Made by a program: the position numbers and the translations under genes. A DNA stretch of 62,918 nucleotides, from the NCBI RefSeq assembly GCF_001953985.1, contig NZ_MBEI01000081.1, positions 1-62,918 of the forward strand, given 5' to 3'. Positions 27,060 through 36,063 of this stretch are shown in pieces. Below the pieces are notes generated by a model. The model did not search any database and had not been told where the DNA came from. It worked only from the letters and a program-made list of their open reading frames with translations. This DNA is from Mycobacterium colombiense (lineage in GTDB: Bacteria > Actinomycetota > Actinomycetes > Mycobacteriales > Mycobacteriaceae). Each line of letters starts with the position of its first letter. Within the stretch, counting starts at the first letter, position 1.

Positions 27060-30000
27060 ATGTCACATACCTGGGACACCGACGCGGATGCTCTGCTGGC
27101 GCCCGGTACGCGCGGGGTCATTCGGGTTCTCGGTGGGCCCGGCACCGGCAAGAGCAGCCTGCTGATCGACGCCGCCGTCGTCCAGATTGACGCCGGTGTC
27201 AACCCGGAATCGGTTCTGCTGCTTACCGGTTCCGGTCGGATTGAGATGGCCGAGCGCAGCGCGCTGACGACGGCGTTGCTGCGCTCGCGATCCACCGGCG
27301 GGGGCCGGGCCGCCGTGAGCGAGCCGCTGGTGCGGACCGTGCACGGGTATGCGTACGCGGTCTTACGGCGCGCGGCCGAGCGCGCCGGCGAGGCGCCCCC
27401 GCGGCTGGTCACCAGCGCCGAACAGGACGCCATCATCCGGGAGCTGCTGGCCGGCGACCTCGAAGACGGACCGCGCGCCGCCACGGCCTGGCCGGCCCAG
27501 CTGCGTCCCGCGCTGAGCACCGCCGGCTTTGCCACCGAACTGCGAAACCTGTTGGCCCGCTGCGCCGAACGCGGTGTGGATCCCCAGGAACTGGAGCGGC
27601 TGGGCCGTCGTTGCCGGCGGCCGGAGTGGACCGCCGCCGGCCAATTCGCGCGCCAGTACGAGCAGGTGATGCCTGACCGCGCCGCGGTGGGCACGGCCGC
27701 GCCGGAGGCCACCACACCCGCGCTGGGCGCCGCCGAATTGGTCGGCGCCGCACTGGAAGCGTTCGCCGTCGACCCCGAATTGCTGTCCGCCGAACGCGGC
27801 CGGATCCGCGTCCTGCTGGTCGACGACGCACAGCAGCTCGACCCGCAGGCCGCCCGCCTGGTTCGGGTTCTCGCGGCGGGCGCCGAGCTGGCGCTGATCG
27901 CCGGGGATCCCAACCAGGCGGTCTTCGGCTTCCGGGGTGGCGAACCCGCCGGGTTGCTCGGCGGCGACGCCCCCTCGGTGACGCTGACGACGTCGCATCG
28001 CTGTGCCCCCGCCGTGGCGCGCGCGGTCAGCGGTATCGCCGGCCGGTTACCGGGGGGCAGCAGCGGCCGGCAGATCGATGGCGCCGGGGCAGGGGAGGGG
28101 TCGGTCACGGTGCGGTTGGCCGCGTCCGCGCACGCCGAGGCGGCGACCATCGCCGACGCGCTGCGGCGCGCACACCTGGTCGACGGCGTGCCCTGGTCGC
28201 AGATGGCGGTCATCGTCCGGTCGGTGCCGCGGGCCGGTGCGCGATTGCCGCGCGCGTTGGCCGCCGCCGGGGTGCCGGTGGCGGCACCGGCGGTCCCCGG
28301 GCCGTTGTCCGAGGAGCCGGCCGCGCGCGCCCTGCTCACCGTGCTGTTGGCCACCGCCGACGGGCTCGACGGGCAGCAGGCGCTGGCGCTGCTGACCGGT
28401 CCCATCGGTCGTGTCGATCCGGTTTCGCTGCGCCAGCTGCGCCGAACACTGCAGCGCGCCAACCCCGATCGCGCACCGGCGGATTTCGCCGACCTGTTGG
28501 CCGAGGCGCTGTCCGGTGCCGCGACGCCGCCGGGTCCGCAGTTCGCGCCGCTGCGAAAGGTCCGCGCTGTGCTGGACGCGGCCGCGCGCTCGCACCGCGC
28601 CGGTGACGACCCGCGCTACACCCTGTGGGCCGCCTGGCACCGGTCCGGGTTGCAGCGCCGCTGGTTGTCGGTGAGCGAGCGCGGCGGTCCCGCAGCGGCC
28701 CAGGCCACCCGGGACCTCGAGTCGGTGACGGCGTTGTTCGACGTCACCGACGACTACGTGTCGCGCACCTCGGGTGCGTCGCTGCGCGGTCTGGTCGAGC
28801 ACATCGCCGCGCTGGCGCTGCCGAGCGCGACCCCCGAGCCCGTTGCCGCGGCCGAGCGGGTCAGGGTGCTCAGCGCGCACGCCGCGCTGGGGCACGAATG
28901 GGATTTCGTGGTCATCGCCGGATTACAGGATGGCTTGTGGCCCAACACCGTTCCGCGCGGCGGCGTGCTGGCCACCCAGCGCCTGCTGGACGTGCTGGAC
29001 GGGGTCGGCGCTGACGCCTCGGTGCGCGCGCCGCTGCTGGCCGAGGAGCGCAGGCTGCTGGTGGCGGCGATGGGCCGGGCCCGGCGCCGGTTGTTGGTGA
29101 CGGCCGTCGACAGCGACACCGGTGGGGCCGGCGTGGAGGCCGCGCTGCCGTCGGTGTTCTTCGCCGAAATCGCGCAGTGGGCCGACGACGACGCCGATAG
29201 CGCCTGCGTGCAACCGGTCTCGGCGCCGCGGGTGTTGTCCGCGGCCGCGCTGGTGGGCCGGCTGCGTGGCGTGGTGTGCGCGCCCGAGGGCGCGGTGGAC
29301 GCGCTCGCCCGCGATTGCGCGGCAACGCAATTGGCGCGGTTGGCCAAGGCCGGCGTGCCCGGCGCCGACCCGGCCGGGTGGCACGGCCTGATCCCGGTCA
29401 GCACCAGCGAACCGCTGCGCGGCAGCGGCGACGTGGTCACCCTGACGCCGTCGACGCTGCAGACCCTCAACGATTGCCCGCTGCGCTGGCTCGCCGAGCG
29501 GCACGGCGGATCCGGCCCGCGCGACGTGCGCTCGGCGATCGGGTCGGTGGTGCACGCCCTGATCGCCGAACCGCACCGCAGCGAAGAGGAATTGCTGGCC
29601 GGGCTGGACCGCGCCTGGAAGCGTCTTCCCTTTGCCGCGCAATGGCATTCGAACAACGAACTGGCCCGGCACCGCGCCATGCTGGAGGCGTTCATCCAGT
29701 GGCGCGCGCAGACCCGGGGCGCACTGACCGAGGTCGGCGTCGAGGTCGAGATCGAGGGAACGATGGCCACCGGCGACGGCGGCGAGGTGCGGCTGCGTGG
29801 CCGTGTCGACCGGCTGGAGCGCGACGCCGCCGGCCGGCTGGTGATCGTCGACATCAAAACCGGAAAGACGCCGGTCAGCAAGGACGATGCGCAACAACAC
29901 GCCCAGCTCGCCATGTATCAGCTTGCGGTGGCAGAAGGATTGGTGGGCAACGGGATCGACAACGTCGAACCCGGCGGCGCGCGGCTGGTCTACGTCGGCA

Positions 30001-30197
30001 AGACCGGGGCGTCCGGAGTGGCCGAACGCGAACAGGATCCGCTGACGGCCGCCGCCGGCGACGAATGGCGCGAGGTCATCGGGCGCGCGGCCGGCGCAAC
30101 ATCCGGCCCGCAGTTCATCGCCCGGCGCAACGACGGCTGCACCCATTGCCCCATCCGGCCGAACTGCCCGGCCCACGCCGACGGGGCGCAGCGATGA
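27060..30197 (+). CDS. adnA: AdnA subunit of the AdnAB helicase-nuclease
   Basis: A 1045-residue UvrD-like protein, exactly the length known for M. smegmatis AdnA. Walker A is LGGPGTGKSSLL near the N-terminus; the helicase motifs VDDAQQLDPQAARL and HAALGHEWDFV are divergent. The C-terminal RecB-type nuclease has VIVDIKTGKTP, and its cysteines (NDCPLRWL, CTHCPIRPNC) form the expected [4Fe-4S] nuclease belt. AdnAB resects double-strand DNA ends for recombination; AdnA contributes one nuclease while AdnB is the main motor. Its stop overlaps the adnB ATG. Confidence 0.92.
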   Translation: MSHTWDTDADALLAPGTRGVIRVLGGPGTGKSSLLIDAAVVQIDAGVNPESVLLLTGSGRIEMAERSALTTALLRSRSTGGGRAAVSEPLVRTVHGYAYAVLRRAAERAGEAPPRLVTSAEQDAIIRELLAGDLEDGPRAATAWPAQLRPALSTAGFATELRNLLARCAERGVDPQELERLGRRCRRPEWTAAGQFARQYEQVMPDRAAVGTAAPEATTPALGAAELVGAALEAFAVDPELLSAERGRIRVLLVDDAQQLDPQAARLVRVLAAGAELALIAGDPNQAVFGFRGGEPAGLLGGDAPSVTLTTSHRCAPAVARAVSGIAGRLPGGSSGRQIDGAGAGEGSVTVRLAASAHAEAATIADALRRAHLVDGVPWSQMAVIVRSVPRAGARLPRALAAAGVPVAAPAVPGPLSEEPAARALLTVLLATADGLDGQQALALLTGPIGRVDPVSLRQLRRTLQRANPDRAPADFADLLAEALSGAATPPGPQFAPLRKVRAVLDAAARSHRAGDDPRYTLWAAWHRSGLQRRWLSVSERGGPAAAQATRDLESVTALFDVTDDYVSRTSGASLRGLVEHIAALALPSATPEPVAAAERVRVLSAHAALGHEWDFVVIAGLQDGLWPNTVPRGGVLATQRLLDVLDGVGADASVRAPLLAEERRLLVAAMGRARRRLLVTAVDSDTGGAGVEAALPSVFFAEIAQWADDDADSACVQPVSAPRVLSAAALVGRLRGVVCAPEGAVDALARDCAATQLARLAKAGVPGADPAGWHGLIPVSTSEPLRGSGDVVTLTPSTLQTLNDCPLRWLAERHGGSGPRDVRSAIGSVVHALIAEPHRSEEELLAGLDRAWKRLPFAAQWHSNNELARHRAMLEAFIQWRAQTRGALTEVGVEVEIEGTMATGDGGEVRLRGRVDRLERDAAGRLVIVDIKTGKTPVSKDDAQQHAQLAMYQLAVAEGLVGNGIDNVEPGGARLVYVGKTGASGVAEREQDPLTAAAGDEWREVIGRAAGATSGPQFIARRNDGCTHCPIRPNCPAHADGAQR

Positions 30198-33100
30198 CCC
30201 CGCCGCACTACAGCCCCGCCGAATTGGCCAGCGCGCTAGGGCTTTTCCCACCGACCGACGAGCAGGCCGCCGTCATCGCCGCGCCGCCCGGTCCGCTGGT
30301 GGTGATCGCCGGCGCCGGCGCAGGCAAGACCGAAACCATGGCGGCGCGGGTGGTGTGGCTGATCGCCAACGGCTACGCGGAACCCGGTCAGGTGCTGGGC
30401 TTGACGTTCACCCGCAAGGCCGCCGGTCAGCTGCTGCGCCGGGTGCGGTCCCGACTGGCCCGGCTGGCCGGCGTCGGCCTGAGCGCGCCGGGTGCGGCCG
30501 TCGACGCCGAGGGTGCTCCCACGGTCAGCACGTACCACGCCTTCGCGGGCTCGCTGCTGCGCGACTACGGGCTGCTGCTGCCCGTCGAGCCCGACACCCG
30601 GCTGCTGAGCGAAACCGAGTTGTGGCAGCTGGCTTTCGACGTGGTGAACGGCTATCCCGGCGATCTGCGGACCGACAAGAACCCGGCGGCCGTCACCTCG
30701 ATGGTGCTGCGGCTGTGGGGGCAGCTGGCCGAACATCTGGTGGACACCGGCCAGCTGCGCGACACCCACGTCGAGCTGGAGCGGCTGATCCACTGCCTGC
30801 CCGCGGGCCCCTATCAGCGGGACCGCGGCCCCAGCCAATGGCTGCTCCGGCTGCTGGCCACCCAGACCGAACGCACCGAGCTGGTGCCACTGCTCGACGC
30901 GCTCAACGACCGCATGCGCGCGGCGAAGGTGATGGACTTCGGGATGCAGATGGCCTCGGCGGCCCGGCTGGCGGCGACGTTCCCGCAAGTCGGCGAGGAT
31001 CTGCGGGCCCGCTACCGGGTGGTGTTGCTCGACGAGTACCAGGACACCGGCCACGCCCAACGCATCGCGCTCTCAGCACTATTCGGCGGTGGGGTCGACG
31101 ACGGGCTGGCGCTCACCGCCGTCGGCGACCCGATTCAGTCGATCTACGGCTGGCGCGGCGCCTCGGCGACCAACCTGCCGCGGTTCACCACCGACTTCCC
31201 CCGATCCGACGGCACCCCCGCCCCGGTCTTGGAGTTGCGGACCAGCTGGCGCAATCCGCCCCGGACGCTGCGGGTGGCCAACGCGGTGTCGGCGGAGGCG
31301 CGGCGGCGATCGGTGGCCGTGCACGCGCTGCGCCCGCGCCCGGACGCCCCGCCCGGCACCGTCCGCTGCGCATTGCTGCCCGATGTGACCGCCGAGCGCG
31401 AGTGGATCGCCGATCACCTCGACGCGCGGTACCGGCAGGCCCGCGACGAGGGCGTCGGCCCGCCGACGGCCGCGGTGCTGGTGCGCCGCAACGCCGATGC
31501 CGCGCCCATCGCCGACGCGCTGCGCGCCCGCGGCGTCCCCGTCGAGGTCGTCGGGCTGGCCGGGCTGCTGGCCATCCCCGAGGTCGCCGAGGTGGTGGCC
31601 ATGCTGCGACTGGTCGCCGATCCGACGGCCGGCGCGGCGGCGATGCGGGTGCTCACCGGTTCACGCTGGCGGTTGGGCGCCCGCGACCTCGCGGCGCTGT
31701 GGCGGCGGGCGTGTGCGCTGGCCGGGGTGGCCCAGCCCGCCGAAGCATCCTCGCCCGAGTCGATGCTGGCCGCGGCCGGACCCGACGCGGACACCGTGTG
31801 CCTGGCCGACGCGATCGCCGATCCCGGTGCGGCCGGGGCGTATTCGGCTGCCGGATACCAGCGCATCACCGCGCTGTCCGCCGAACTGAGCGCCCTGCGC
31901 GGCCACCTCGGACATCCGCTCCCGGACTTGGTCGCCGAGGTGCGCCGGGTGCTTGGCATCGATTGCGAAGTCCGGGCCGCGGCGGGGGTCGGGGCCGGCT
32001 GGGCCGGCACCGAGCACCTGGATGCGTTCGCCGACGTCGTCGCCGGATACGCCGAACGCACCGACGCCGCGACCGGGCCGGCGGACGGATCGGCTGCCAC
32101 CTCGGTGACCGGCCTGCTGGCTTTCCTGGACGTCGCCGAGTCGGTCGAGAACGGTTTGGCACCAGCACCATTGGCGGTCGCCCGCGACCGCGTCCAGGTG
32201 CTCACCGTGCACTCCGCGAAGGGGCTGGAATGGCAGGTCGTCGCGGTGGCCCACCTGTCCGGCGGCACCTTTCCGTCGACGGCGTCGAAGAGCACCTGGC
32301 TCACCGACGCCGCCGAGCTGCCGCCGCTGTTGCGCGGCGACCGCGCCGCCGCGGGCGCGCTGGGCATCCCGGTGATGGACACTTCGGACGTCACCAACCG
32401 AAAGCAGCTGTCGGACAAGATCTCCGAGCATCGTCGCCAGCTCGAGCAGCGGCGCGTCGACGAGGAGCGCCGGTTGCTGTATGTCGCCATCACCCGCGCC
32501 GAGGACACGCTGCTGGTGTCCGGGCATCACTGGGCGGCCACCGGCATCAAGCCGCGCGGCCCGTCGGACTTCCTGTGCGAGATCAAGGCCGTCATCGACG
32601 ATTCGGCCGCGGCCGGCGACCCCTGCGGAACGGTGGAACACTGGGCCCCGGCGCCCGCCGATGGCGAGCGAAACCCGCTGCGCGACACCGTCATCGAAGC
32701 GGTATGGCCGCCCGATCCGCTTGCGACGCGGCGGGACGACGTCGAGCACGGCGCCGCGCTGGTAGCGCAGGCGTTGCAGGCCGATGCGACCGAGGCGTAC
32801 GTCGATGTGGACGGTTGGGCCGCCGACGTCGACGCGCTGCTGGCCGAGCGCGCCCGGCTGGTGCAGCCGCCGGCGCCAGTCCTGCCGGGCCAGTTGTCGG
32901 TCAGCTCGCTGGTAGGCCTGGCCCGCGACCCGGCGGGCACCGCGCAGCGGTTGAGGCACCGGCTGCCATCGCGGCCGGAGCCGCATGCACTGCTGGGCAA
33001 TGCCTTTCACGCGTGGGTCCAGAAATTCTACGGCGCCGAGTGTCTGTTCGATCTCGGCGATCTGCCCGGCGCGGCAGACTCCGACGTCGGCGACACCGCG

Positions 33101-33496
33101 GAACTGGCCGCGTTGCAAGACGCTTTCACCGAATCACCTTGGGCAGCAAGAACTCCCGTGGCAATCGAGGTGCCGTTCGAGATGCCGATCGGCGACACGC
33201 TGGTGCGCGGACGCATCGACGCCGTCTTCGCCGATCCCGACGGCGGTGCCACCGTGGTGGACTGGAAAACCGGCGAACCGCCGCACGGGCCGGAAGCGAT
33301 GCGGCAGGCCGCCGTCCAGCTCGCCGTGTACCGCGTGGCCTGGGCGGCGTTGGCCGGCATCCCGGAATCCTCGGTGCGCACCGCCTTCCATTATGTGCGC
33401 GCCCGCACCACGGTGATTCCCGAGGAACTGCCGAGCGCCGCCGAGGTCGCGGGGCTGCTGACGGATCCGGCCGGCGATCCTCGCGCCCCGGTGTGA
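30194..33496 (+). CDS. adnB: AdnB subunit of the AdnAB helicase-nuclease
   Basis: A 1100-residue UvrD/Rep-type helicase with a C-terminal nuclease. Walker A is VIAGAGAGKTETMAAR, motif Ia LTFTRKAAGQL, Walker B VLLDEYQDTGHAQR, motif III GDPIQSIYGWRGA, motif V/VI TVHSAKGLEWQ and LLYVAITRAEDTL. The RecB-like nuclease shows ATVVDWKTGEPP. AdnB is the lead translocase in the AdnAB complex. The ATGA overlap with adnA fits obligate heterodimer assembly. A longer open frame from 29276 is an off-frame shadow in adnA. Confidence 0.93.
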   Translation: MTPPHYSPAELASALGLFPPTDEQAAVIAAPPGPLVVIAGAGAGKTETMAARVVWLIANGYAEPGQVLGLTFTRKAAGQLLRRVRSRLARLAGVGLSAPGAAVDAEGAPTVSTYHAFAGSLLRDYGLLLPVEPDTRLLSETELWQLAFDVVNGYPGDLRTDKNPAAVTSMVLRLWGQLAEHLVDTGQLRDTHVELERLIHCLPAGPYQRDRGPSQWLLRLLATQTERTELVPLLDALNDRMRAAKVMDFGMQMASAARLAATFPQVGEDLRARYRVVLLDEYQDTGHAQRIALSALFGGGVDDGLALTAVGDPIQSIYGWRGASATNLPRFTTDFPRSDGTPAPVLELRTSWRNPPRTLRVANAVSAEARRRSVAVHALRPRPDAPPGTVRCALLPDVTAEREWIADHLDARYRQARDEGVGPPTAAVLVRRNADAAPIADALRARGVPVEVVGLAGLLAIPEVAEVVAMLRLVADPTAGAAAMRVLTGSRWRLGARDLAALWRRACALAGVAQPAEASSPESMLAAAGPDADTVCLADAIADPGAAGAYSAAGYQRITALSAELSALRGHLGHPLPDLVAEVRRVLGIDCEVRAAAGVGAGWAGTEHLDAFADVVAGYAERTDAATGPADGSAATSVTGLLAFLDVAESVENGLAPAPLAVARDRVQVLTVHSAKGLEWQVVAVAHLSGGTFPSTASKSTWLTDAAELPPLLRGDRAAAGALGIPVMDTSDVTNRKQLSDKISEHRRQLEQRRVDEERRLLYVAITRAEDTLLVSGHHWAATGIKPRGPSDFLCEIKAVIDDSAAAGDPCGTVEHWAPAPADGERNPLRDTVIEAVWPPDPLATRRDDVEHGAALVAQALQADATEAYVDVDGWAADVDALLAERARLVQPPAPVLPGQLSVSSLVGLARDPAGTAQRLRHRLPSRPEPHALLGNAFHAWVQKFYGAECLFDLGDLPGAADSDVGDTAELAALQDAFTESPWAARTPVAIEVPFEMPIGDTLVRGRIDAVFADPDGGATVVDWKTGEPPHGPEAMRQAAVQLAVYRVAWAALAGIPESSVRTAFHYVRARTTVIPEELPSAAEVAGLLTDPAGDPRAPV

Positions 33497-33589
33497 CCTG
33501 CGCCGCCGGAGTATTGGGGAAGCTGTGGCCGTGGTTACATAAGACGGTGCGTGTCGCGTGCGCAGCAGGTAACCCGATGATGGACCGCC

Positions 33590-34660
33590 GTGGGCAACGG
33601 TAGGTCCCGAAAGCTGAGCGGTCTGGACGAAACCCTGACGGCTCAGCGCGGTCACCAGCTGATCGGCGTGGTGCGTATCCCCGAGGAGCACGCGAGTCCC
33701 ATCCGCGTCATCACCCGGCGCCTGGCCATCGCGCTGGTAGTGCTGTTCGCCGCGGCCGTCATCGTCTATCTGGATCGCAACGGCTACCGCGACGTCCGTA
33801 ACGAGCCGCTGACCTTCTTGGACTGCGTGTACTTCTCCGCGGTGTCCCTGTCGACCACCGGCTACGGCGACATCACGCCGTACACCGAAACCGCGCGCCT
33901 GGTGCACACGCTGATCTTCACCGCGCTGCGGATCGCGTTCCTGGCCGTGTTGGTCGGCACCACGCTCGAAGTGCTCTCCGAGCGGTCTCGCCAAGGGTGG
34001 AAGATTCAGCGTTGGAGGAGCAGAGTGCGCAACCACACCATCGTGATCGGCTACGGCACTAAGGGGAAGACCGCGGTCGCGGCCATCCTCGGTGACGAGA
34101 CCGTGCAGACGGAGGTCGTCGTCGTCGACACCGATCGCAGCACGCTTGAGCACGCCGAAAGCGCGGGGCTGGTCACGCTGCACGGAGATGCCACCAAGGC
34201 CGACGTGCTGCGGCTGGCCGGCGCCCAGCATGCGGCGTCCATCATCGTCGCCACCAGCCGCGACGACACCGCGGTGCTGGTGACGCTGACGGCGCGCGAA
34301 CTCGCACCCCACGCCAAGATCGTCGCCTCCATCCGCGAGACCGAGAACCAGCACCTGCTGCAGCAGTCGGGCGCGGACTCGGTGGTGGTGTCCTCGGCCA
34401 CCGCCGGGCGGCTACTCGGGCTGGCCACGACCACCCCCAGCGTCGTGGAGATGATCGAGGATCTGCTGACCCCCGACGCCGGGCTGGCCATCGCCGAGCG
34501 TGAGGTGGAGCAGACCGAAGTCGGCGGGTCGCCGCGACATCTGCGCGACACCGTGCTCGGCGTGGTGCGCGACGGCCGGCTGCTGCGCATCGGCGCGCCG
34601 GAAGTGGATGCCATCGAGGCCCACGACCGACTGCTCTACATCCGAAACGCCGACCACTGA
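33590..34660 (+). CDS. potassium channel with RCK/TrkA-N domain (Rv3200c-like)
   Basis: A 356-residue two-helix channel subunit. TM1 is LAIALVVLFAAAVIVYL, the selectivity filter STTGYGDI (TTGYGD), then TM2 TALRIAFLAVLVGTTLE. A cytoplasmic RCK domain with the Rossmann start HTIVIGYGTKGK and an RCK-C-like end follow. This is the MthK-like architecture, gated by a nucleotide or divalent cation. GTG start. Its stop codon overlaps the nudC ATG by one base (TGATG), so the two are translationally coupled. Confidence 0.88.
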   Translation: MGNGRSRKLSGLDETLTAQRGHQLIGVVRIPEEHASPIRVITRRLAIALVVLFAAAVIVYLDRNGYRDVRNEPLTFLDCVYFSAVSLSTTGYGDITPYTETARLVHTLIFTALRIAFLAVLVGTTLEVLSERSRQGWKIQRWRSRVRNHTIVIGYGTKGKTAVAAILGDETVQTEVVVVDTDRSTLEHAESAGLVTLHGDATKADVLRLAGAQHAASIIVATSRDDTAVLVTLTARELAPHAKIVASIRETENQHLLQQSGADSVVVSSATAGRLLGLATTTPSVVEMIEDLLTPDAGLAIAEREVEQTEVGGSPRHLRDTVLGVVRDGRLLRIGAPEVDAIEAHDRLLYIRNADH

Positions 34661-35592
34661 TGGCGATCGCGGACTTTCAGCTGCGCAGCGTGCCGCTGCT
34701 GTCGCGGGTGGGCGCCGACCGCGCCGATCAGCTGCGCACCGACGTCGAGGCGGCGGCCGCCGGCTGGGCGGATGCGGCGCTGCTGCGGGTGGATTCGCGC
34801 AACCAGGTGCTGGCCGCCAACGGCCGGGTAGTGCTCGGCGCCGCCGCCGAACTGGGCGACAAGCCCCCGCCGGAGGCGGTGTTTTTGGGGCGCATCGAGG
34901 ACGGCCGCCACGTCTGGGGCATCCGCGGCGCGCTGCAGGCTCCGGATGACCCCGCCGCACACGCGGAGGTGGTGAACCTGCGCAGCCTCGGCCCGATCTT
35001 CGACGACACCAGCAGTCAGCTGGTGTCCGCGGCCGTCGCCCTGCTGAACTGGCATGAGAAGGCCCGTTTCAGCCCCGAGGACGGCTCGCCGACGAGGCCG
35101 GCCCGGGCGGGCTGGGCACGCGTCAACCCGGTGACCGGTCGCGAGGAGTTCCCGCGTATCGACCCGGCGGTGATCTGCCTGGTCCACGACGGCGGTGACC
35201 GCGCGGTGCTGGCCCGCCAGGCGGTGTGGCCGGAGCGGATGTTCTCGCTGCTGGCCGGATTCGTCGAGGCCGGTGAGTCTTTCGAGGTGTGCGTCGCCCG
35301 GGAGATCCGCGAGGAGATCGGGCTGACCGTCCGCGACGTGCGATACCTGGGCAGTCAGCCGTGGCCGTTCCCGCGCTCGCTGATGGTCGGCTTCCACGCC
35401 GTCGCCGACCCGGCCGAGGAATTCGCGTTCAACGACGGCGAGATCGCCGAGGCGGCATGGTTCACGCGCGACGAGGTGCGCACCGCACTGGCGGCCGGGG
35501 ACTGGTCCAGCTCGTCGGAATCGAATCTTCTTCTGCCCGGGTCGATCTCGATCGCCCGCGTGATCATCGAATCCTGGGCCGCGATCGACTGA
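34660..35592 (+). CDS. nudC: NADH/NAD+ diphosphatase NudC
   Basis: A 310-residue Nudix hydrolase with the Nudix box GFVEAGESFEVCVAREIREE-IGL (about 205-227) and the NudC signature SQPWPFPRSLM downstream. It hydrolyses NADH and NAD adducts (in mycobacteria including isoniazid-NAD) and can remove NAD caps from RNA. The zinc-ribbon cysteines of E. coli NudC are absent in the FSPEDGSPTRPARAGWAR region; mycobacterial NudCs have largely lost them. Coupled to the potassium channel gene. Confidence 0.92.
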   Translation: MAIADFQLRSVPLLSRVGADRADQLRTDVEAAAAGWADAALLRVDSRNQVLAANGRVVLGAAAELGDKPPPEAVFLGRIEDGRHVWGIRGALQAPDDPAAHAEVVNLRSLGPIFDDTSSQLVSAAVALLNWHEKARFSPEDGSPTRPARAGWARVNPVTGREEFPRIDPAVICLVHDGGDRAVLARQAVWPERMFSLLAGFVEAGESFEVCVAREIREEIGLTVRDVRYLGSQPWPFPRSLMVGFHAVADPAEEFAFNDGEIAEAAWFTRDEVRTALAAGDWSSSSESNLLLPGSISIARVIIESWAAID

Positions 35593-35599
35593 CCGGCGC

Positions 35600-35854
35600 C
35601 TAGCTGCCGGCCTCGGCCAGCTTCGCCTTCACCTCGGCGGCGCTCGGATTGGTCAGGGTCGATCCGTCGGCGAATTTCACCGTCGGAACCGTCCTGTTGC
35701 CGCCGTTGACCGAGCTGACGAAGTCAGCGGCCGCCGCGTCGTGCTCGATGTCGACCGCCTCGTAGGCAATGCCGTTGGACTTGAGCACGGTCATGAGCCG
35801 ATGGCAGTAGCCACACCAGGAGGTCGTGTAGACGGTGAGCGGGGCAGAGGTCAT
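35600..35854 (-). CDS. mrx1: mycoredoxin-1
   Basis: An 84-residue glutaredoxin-fold protein with the CGYC active site (YTTSWCGYCHRL, Cys14/Cys17), TVPTVKFADG (cis-Pro) and LTNPSAAEV. Mrx1 reduces mycothiol-protein mixed disulfides and is the mycothiol counterpart of glutaredoxin. Its stop is 7 nt from the convergent nudC stop. It diverges from uvrD2, with the tandem repeat at 35866-35970 between them. Confidence 0.93.
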   Translation of the reverse strand: MTSAPLTVYTTSWCGYCHRLMTVLKSNGIAYEAVDIEHDAAAADFVSSVNGGNRTVPTVKFADGSTLTNPSAAEVKAKLAEAGS

Positions 35855-35865
35855 GGTTGGTTAAC

Positions 35866-35970
35866 GTAGCCCGGCGACGATGCATTCCGCGAAGCGGGAT
35901 GCGGAGGAGCGGGCGATCAGCCGTAGCCCGGCGACGATGCATTCCGCGAAGCGGGATGCGGAGGAGCGGG
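35866..35970. repeat. 48-bp direct repeat, two copies, with internal palindrome
   Basis: Copies at 35866-35913 and 35923-35970 begin GTAGCCCGGCGACGATGC and are identical as far as I can read, separated by 9 nt. Each includes the near-palindrome GCATTCCGC-GAA-GCGGGATGC (one mismatch) and ends GGAGGAGCGG. It resembles the dispersed palindromic elements with GAAGCG...GAGGAGCGG cores found between mycobacterial genes. An ORF reading through it into uvrD2 is not a real N-terminal extension. Confidence 0.88.
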
Positions 35971-36063
35971 ATCCGCCGACTCGCCGGGGCGACACGCCAA
36001 GCCCGTCGATTAAGGCGTGGCGATGCGTCGGGTTTGTCGGCGACCGCTGCCAAGATGGACGCC

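Noticed and set aside
29276..30193. N-terminal extension of adnB
   Set aside because: It is the +1 frame of adnA with shadow composition; the ATG at 30194 gives the known AdnB length.
35857..36063. N-terminal extension of uvrD2
   Set aside because: It translates the 48-bp repeat twice (RRRCIPRSGMRRSG) and is not protein-like.
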